A stretch of 8,575 nt of DNA from Armatimonadota bacterium (lineage in GTDB: Bacteria > Armatimonadota > JAAZEB01). A program made the translations under genes and the position numbers. The stretch is taken from contig DUUU01000610.1 in the NCBI GenBank assembly GCA_012841485.1, positions 1-8,575 of the forward strand, written 5' to 3'. Positions 4,938-8,575 of the stretch are shown piece by piece; position 1 is the first letter of the stretch, and every line of letters begins with the position of its first letter. The notes below the pieces were generated by a model, which saw only the letters and a program-made list of their open reading frames with translations, searched no databases and was not told the DNA's origin.

Positions 4938-7148
4938 ATGTACCTACCTGCCGTACTGCTGCTCTCGGCTGTAGCCGCATCGCCGGCTCAAATCGCCAAT
5001 CCCGGTTTCGAGAAGCTCGCCGACGGAGGCGCGCCGGCTGCCTGGACCTCTGCGCACGGTCACCAGCCTGCCGCGCTCACCACGGAGGCCCCGCGCAGCG
5101 GCGAGCGCGCGGCTTGCCTGGCGGGAGATGGACAGCCACGTGCCTGGCGCCAGACGCTGGCACAGCCTGCCACGCGCGTTTATACGGCGTCCGGCTGGTT
5201 CCGGGCGCGTGACCTGAGCCTCGGGGAAAAGGGTTACGCCCGCTTCTACTTCCACATCCTCTATCAAGGCCGGCCCTACTCCGATGCGACCCAGATCTAC
5301 CGCGATCTCCCCGCCGGCTCTTACGACTGGACGCGCTTCTCTGTGCGCCTCGTGCCGCAGGCGCAGTGGCCGATTGAGCAGATCTGGGTGACCGTGGCGG
5401 CGCAGGCCTCGGCGGGCACCCTCGATTTTGACGACCTGGAGCTACAGCCCGCCACGCCGCTCGGCGGCGCGCTGGCCATGGAGTGGACCCGCGGCCTGAA
5501 GCCCCGCGTCCTCGCGGATATGACCCAGGCGACACCCGCGGCGGCGCTGTCGCCCCGGCTTCGCCGCGGCCATTGGAAGGTGATCGAGTATGAGGCCGGT
5601 GACATCCAGGGCAAGATGGTGTGGGCCTCCGAGGAGACGGGCGCTCCGCCCCTGACGCTCCCCCTGAACGCCACCGGGTGGCATGCCGTCTACCTGGGCC
5701 TGGCCGATCCGGCCAGTCTGGGATGCCGCGTGCTGGCGCGGCTCACCCGAGACCGTGCCTACGTGCCCAGAATGCGCACCCGGGGCGCCCTGGAGGAGGT
5801 GCTCTTCGGCGTCGCCGACCTGACCGGGCAGAGCCTGCACATCGCCCAGCAGCCGGATGGCATGCGTACCGGGTGCGGTCTCGCGTACGTGAAGCTGGTG
5901 CCGCTGATGCCTGAGGAAGTGGCGCGCGTGCGCGCGGATCGCGCCAAAGCGGCGCACCGACGCCTCGTCGCCACCATTGACGGCTTCAGCTACATCTACT
6001 CGCGCCGGCCCACGACCGAGGAGGATCTGCTGCTGGAGACCGAAACCTACCGCGATAGCGACTTCGGCACGCTCATCCTCCAGATGAGCGGCGCCGACAT
6101 GGTGAACTACCCCTCCCCCATCGGCGAGATGCGCGGCCAGGACCTGGACGACTTCGCGCGCCGGGGCGACCGCTTCTACGCCGAGGCGATCCGCGAGCTG
6201 GCCGCGAAGAAGATCAACCCCACCAAGACGCTCATCGAAGGGGCGCACCGCGTGGGGATGCAGGTACACGTCTCCGTGCGCACCGCGGCGTGGGTCCATA
6301 CCGAACCCCTCACCGATTTCTTTGGCAGCCGCTTCTACGACCAGCACCCGGAGTGGCGGTGTCGCGACCGCGACGGAACCCAGGTAGCCCGGATGAGCTT
6401 CGCCGTGCCGGAGGTACGCGCCCATCTGGTGTCGGTGCTCAAGGAGGCGGTCGCCTTCGGCGCGGATGGGGCGAACATCCTCTTTGCCCGGGGCGTGCCG
6501 GTCATCCTCTACGAGAAGCCCTTCCTGGATCTCTTCCAGCAGCGCTACCAGGAGGATGCCCTGAAGCTGCCGGAGACAGACCCGCGCGTCCGAGAGCTCC
6601 GTGCCGAACTCCTCACCCAGTTCCTGCGGGAGGTGCGTCAGATGCTGGACGAGGAGGCGGCGCGTCGGAGCGATGGCAAGCGGCTTGCACTCAGCGTCTT
6701 CTGTCTGGCCAACGAGGCCGACAACCTGGAGTATGGCCTGGATATTCGTCGCTGGGCCAGAGAGAAGCTGGTGGACCTGGTGCTACCCTACCTGGGCGCG
6801 GGCGGTGGCAAGGCACGCGCCTACGACCTGGCATTCTTTCGGGAGGTATGCGCGCCGGCCGCCATCCCCGTGAAGCCTACTCTCGTCGCCTGGAGCACTC
6901 CCGACCTGGATGCCATGATGCGCCGCGCTGTGGAGTACTACGACGCCGGCGCCGATGGCCTGACCATCTGGGACGCCAACTCCGGCGCCGACCGGGGCGA
7001 CCGCTGGGCAGTCACTTCCCGGCTGGGGCATATCGAGGAGCTGCGCCGCCTCGCGGATGAAGGCGCGCCCGCGCTCCCCGCGCTGCGCTTCCGTCGCCTC
7101 GGCGACCTGAGAGTGGATGGACGCTACTCGCCGAACTGGGGCTTCTGA
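4938..7148 (+). CDS. secreted glycoside-hydrolase-like TIM-barrel protein with carbohydrate-binding-like domains
   Basis: A 736-residue exported protein of unknown substrate. Residues 1-17 form a hydrophobic signal segment ending SPA before Gln 18; its n-region lacks positive charge. Residues about 18-170 look like a jelly-roll carbohydrate-binding module, beginning NPGFE and ending with the typical LDFDDLEL. Residues about 175-322 form a second beta-rich unit I cannot name. Residues about 340-700 read as a TIM barrel resembling the glycosyl-hydrolase-like family 10 (GHL10) group, with FGADGANILF (507-516) and GADGLTIWD (671-679) as apparent strand motifs. Acidic residues placed to be catalytic include Glu 526 (YEKP), Glu 593 (after Asn 592) and Asp 679, but none is proven. 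ATG 4938 is set by AAGGAGG. Likely role: binding and possibly cleaving a polysaccharide outside the cytoplasm. It sits between a cytoplasmic hydrolase and a membrane protease on the same strand. Glycoside hydrolase function is an inference from fold-like patterns. Confidence 0.8.
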   Translation: MYLPAVLLLSAVAASPAQIANPGFEKLADGGAPAAWTSAHGHQPAALTTEAPRSGERAACLAGDGQPRAWRQTLAQPATRVYTASGWFRARDLSLGEKGYARFYFHILYQGRPYSDATQIYRDLPAGSYDWTRFSVRLVPQAQWPIEQIWVTVAAQASAGTLDFDDLELQPATPLGGALAMEWTRGLKPRVLADMTQATPAAALSPRLRRGHWKVIEYEAGDIQGKMVWASEETGAPPLTLPLNATGWHAVYLGLADPASLGCRVLARLTRDRAYVPRMRTRGALEEVLFGVADLTGQSLHIAQQPDGMRTGCGLAYVKLVPLMPEEVARVRADRAKAAHRRLVATIDGFSYIYSRRPTTEEDLLLETETYRDSDFGTLILQMSGADMVNYPSPIGEMRGQDLDDFARRGDRFYAEAIRELAAKKINPTKTLIEGAHRVGMQVHVSVRTAAWVHTEPLTDFFGSRFYDQHPEWRCRDRDGTQVARMSFAVPEVRAHLVSVLKEAVAFGADGANILFARGVPVILYEKPFLDLFQQRYQEDALKLPETDPRVRELRAELLTQFLREVRQMLDEEAARRSDGKRLALSVFCLANEADNLEYGLDIRRWAREKLVDLVLPYLGAGGGKARAYDLAFFREVCAPAAIPVKPTLVAWSTPDLDAMMRRAVEYYDAGADGLTIWDANSGADRGDRWAVTSRLGHIEELRRLADEGAPALPALRFRRLGDLRVDGRYSPNWGF

Positions 7149-7224
7149 CAGGCAGGAACGCCCCCGAATCAGGACGAAAAACCCCAAGGGCAGGATGACC
7201 GTCGGCCTGAGGGAAAGGGGCTTC

Positions 7225-8148
7225 ATGAGACTACCGGAACGCGAGGAGATCTTCCGCAATCATGGCGAGCAGCACCCGCTGTGGCGCGTGGTGCTGCTCG
7301 CCGCTGGCTTCCTGCTGGGCAGCCTGGTGCTGGGCATCCCCGCGCTGCTCCTCTTCCCACCGCCTGACGACGACCCCACCGCCATCCTGAATCTGGAGAG
7401 CCCCACCTTCATCGCCTCTGCCTGGGCCATGCTGGCGGCGGCCGCCGCCGTGGTGTACCTGCTCACGCGCCGCATGGATCGCCAGGAGTGGCAGGCAACC
7501 GGGCTGTGGCTGCATCCGGGCTGGGTTCGCGAGGCGCTCTCCGGGGTGCTGCTAGGGGCACTGATGATCGCGGCGGTCTTCGTGGTGCTGAACGCCAGTG
7601 GTATCGCCGGAACCACGCCCGGCACGCAGCCAGCGCGCGCGCTCCTCCTGGGCGTGGTGGTGCTGCTGCCGATGGCCCTCACCGAGGAACTCCTCTTCCG
7701 CGGCTACCTGCTCCGCAACCTGGCGCAGGCCTGGGGCGGAAGGGCCGCGCTCGCCCTCTCGGCGGCGATCTTCGCCATCTTCCACCTCTCTAACCCGGAT
7801 CGGGATGCGCTCGCGCTGGTGAACATCGCCGTGATGGGCGTGCTGATGGGCTACGCCTACCTCCAGTCCGGCAGCCTGTGGTTTCCGTTTGGGCTTCACT
7901 TCGCGTGGAACTTCACCCAGGGCACGCTGCTCGGCATGCCGATCAGCGGCTTGGGCATTCCTGGCCTCATACGAACGCACCTGGGCCTCCCACACTCACT
8001 CTCCGGCGGACCGTTCGGGCCCGAGGCCAGCATCCTGGCGACCGTGGTGATGGCCCTCGGTTTCGGCTACATCATGTGGCGCTATGGGGGACCGGCAAGC
8101 ATCCCCCGAGGTGGAGGGACCGAGGGAGAGAACCCGCGCGCCAGGTAG
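7225..8148 (+). CDS. CPBP-family intramembrane glutamic/metal-type protease
   Basis: A 307-residue polytopic membrane protein of the CPBP (Abi/Rce1-like) family, which cleaves substrates within the membrane. The signature motifs are intact: EE(154-155)LLFR(159), the FxxxH pair F183/H187, and HxxxN with H225 and N229. About seven to eight hydrophobic segments span roughly 19-44, 62-80, 100-124, 138-150, 171-188, 195-213, 216-232 and 268-286. The C-terminal 20 residues are polar and probably cytosolic. ATG 7225 follows GAGGGAAAGGGG by 4 nt. An in-frame ATG at 7195, preceded by AAGGGCAGG, would add ten residues and is a fair alternative. The gene starts 76 nt after the secreted protein's stop, and the next gene starts 39 nt after its own stop, so co-transcription is likely. 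In bacteria the family has been tied to bacteriocin immunity, protein maturation and stress; no specific substrate is suggested here. Confidence 0.95.
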   Translation: MRLPEREEIFRNHGEQHPLWRVVLLAAGFLLGSLVLGIPALLLFPPPDDDPTAILNLESPTFIASAWAMLAAAAAVVYLLTRRMDRQEWQATGLWLHPGWVREALSGVLLGALMIAAVFVVLNASGIAGTTPGTQPARALLLGVVVLLPMALTEELLFRGYLLRNLAQAWGGRAALALSAAIFAIFHLSNPDRDALALVNIAVMGVLMGYAYLQSGSLWFPFGLHFAWNFTQGTLLGMPISGLGIPGLIRTHLGLPHSLSGGPFGPEASILATVVMALGFGYIMWRYGGPASIPRGGGTEGENPRAR

Positions 8149-8162
8149 ACTGCGCGGCAGTC
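8148..8162 (+). repeat. short hairpin at the CPBP stop codon
   Basis: GACTGC and GCAGTC are perfect 6-nt arms around GCG, starting at the last base of the TAG stop. There is no T-run. With only 39 nt to the next gene it is more likely incidental or an attenuator than a full terminator. Confidence 0.25.
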
Positions 8163-8187
8163 CGGCCCCTCGAAGAAAGGCGATGAG

Positions 8188-8575
8188 ATGAGCGGACGTG
8201 AGGTGGTCATTCGGACCGTGAAGTTCCAGCGGCCCGGCCGTCTGGCACGCGATTTCCCTACCCCGTACGGGTCGGATTTCGCGGGGGTAGGCATGAGCCC
8301 CTCGCCAGACGCCCGCCCCAGGAGCGGCAAGGATGAGTGGGGCGCCATGTGGCAGAATATCGGCATCTCGAATCTGGGAGAGGTGGCCGAGCCGGCCCTG
8401 AAGGAGTGGGCCGACTTCGACCGCCTGCCGATCCCCGACATCACTGAGGCCCGGCGGTGGACCCACTTGGAGGGGGCGCGCGAGCGCGCGGGCGACCGTT
8501 TCCTGATGGGAAGCGGCATCTCGCTCTACGAGCGGGCCCATTTCATTCGCGGCCTAGAGAACCTGTGGGCCGACA
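8188..8575 (+). CDS. uroporphyrinogen-decarboxylase-family protein (5' part, truncated by window)
   Basis: An open frame of 129 complete codons runs off the window end. ATG 8188 has AAAGG 7-8 nt upstream. The translated segment follows the pattern of the non-HemE UroD superfamily: a short helix ending in RPGRLARD (16-23), then DEWGAMW (49-55), GEVAEPAL, a WADFDRLPIPD turn, and a segment about DRFLMGSGISLYERA that leads into FIRGLENL near the edge. Members are TIM-barrel proteins of about 330-380 residues, so about two thirds is missing. The MRQAGR motif of true HemE, which binds the porphyrinogen carboxylates, is absent here, arguing against heme synthesis. Relatives include corrinoid-dependent methyltransferases of the MtaA/CmuA type, but the zinc-binding residues would lie beyond the window, so activity is undecided. 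It is probably in one transcription unit with the CPBP gene. Confidence 0.86.
   Translation, partial: MSGREVVIRTVKFQRPGRLARDFPTPYGSDFAGVGMSPSPDARPRSGKDEWGAMWQNIGISNLGEVAEPALKEWADFDRLPIPDITEARRWTHLEGARERAGDRFLMGSGISLYERAHFIRGLENLWAD

Noticed and set aside
5442..6425. 327-codon minus-strand open frame inside the secreted protein gene
   Set aside because: It is antisense to the coherent beta-module and barrel sequence and has no domain signal or ribosome site that stands out.
7225..8148. Reading the CPBP (Abi) protein as an abortive-infection phage defence gene
   Set aside because: The Abi name is historical; the motifs show an intramembrane protease, and no other defence genes, phage genes or mobile elements are present in the window.
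8257..8291. Inverted repeat CCTACCCC / GGGGTAGG with a 19-nt loop
   Set aside because: It lies inside the UroD-like coding sequence with a long loop; nothing beyond chance pairing of G/C-rich codons supports it.

Overview
High-GC bacterial DNA holding seven protein genes, the last cut off by the window's right edge. I see no RNA genes, CRISPR arrays, insertion sequences or phage genes. The gene mix is a type I (E. coli-type) MurB, an SMP-30-type lactonase, an S9-type hydrolase, a secreted protein with carbohydrate-binding-like modules and a TIM barrel, a CPBP membrane protease and a non-HemE UroD-like protein. This mix recalls carbohydrate-degrading Armatimonadota or Planctomycetota-type bacteria. 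That placement is an inference from gene content only and I hold it weakly.

Layout. Positions 1-311 hold no convincing gene. A membrane-bound sensor histidine kinase (312-1370, +) follows, with no response regulator visible beside it. It converges on a minus-strand pair: an SMP-30/gluconolactonase-family protein (3664 to 2807) followed after 70 nt by murB (2736 to 1660). The convergent gap 1371-1659 is rich in inverted repeats. A 172-nt divergent gap (3665-3836) separates the minus pair from a plus-strand run: S9-type alpha/beta hydrolase (3837-4778), secreted multidomain glycoside-hydrolase-like protein (4938-7148), CPBP intramembrane protease (7225-8148) and a UroD-family protein (8188 onward, incomplete). 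Gaps in this run shrink from 159 to 76 to 39 nt.

How the genes may work together. The lactonase, hydrolase and secreted TIM-barrel protein suggest capture and breakdown of an extracellular glycan or sugar ester, with a sugar-lactone step inside the cell. MurB makes UDP-MurNAc for peptidoglycan and may only be a neighbour. The CPBP protease and UroD-like protein have no assigned part in that scheme. I see no clear evidence of a new defence or mobile system. The best leads are the uncharacterised secreted protein and its neighbours, and a perfect inverted repeat (3771-3793) whose loop carries a Shine-Dalgarno-like AAGGAGA just before an out-of-frame ATG, ahead of the hydrolase gene.
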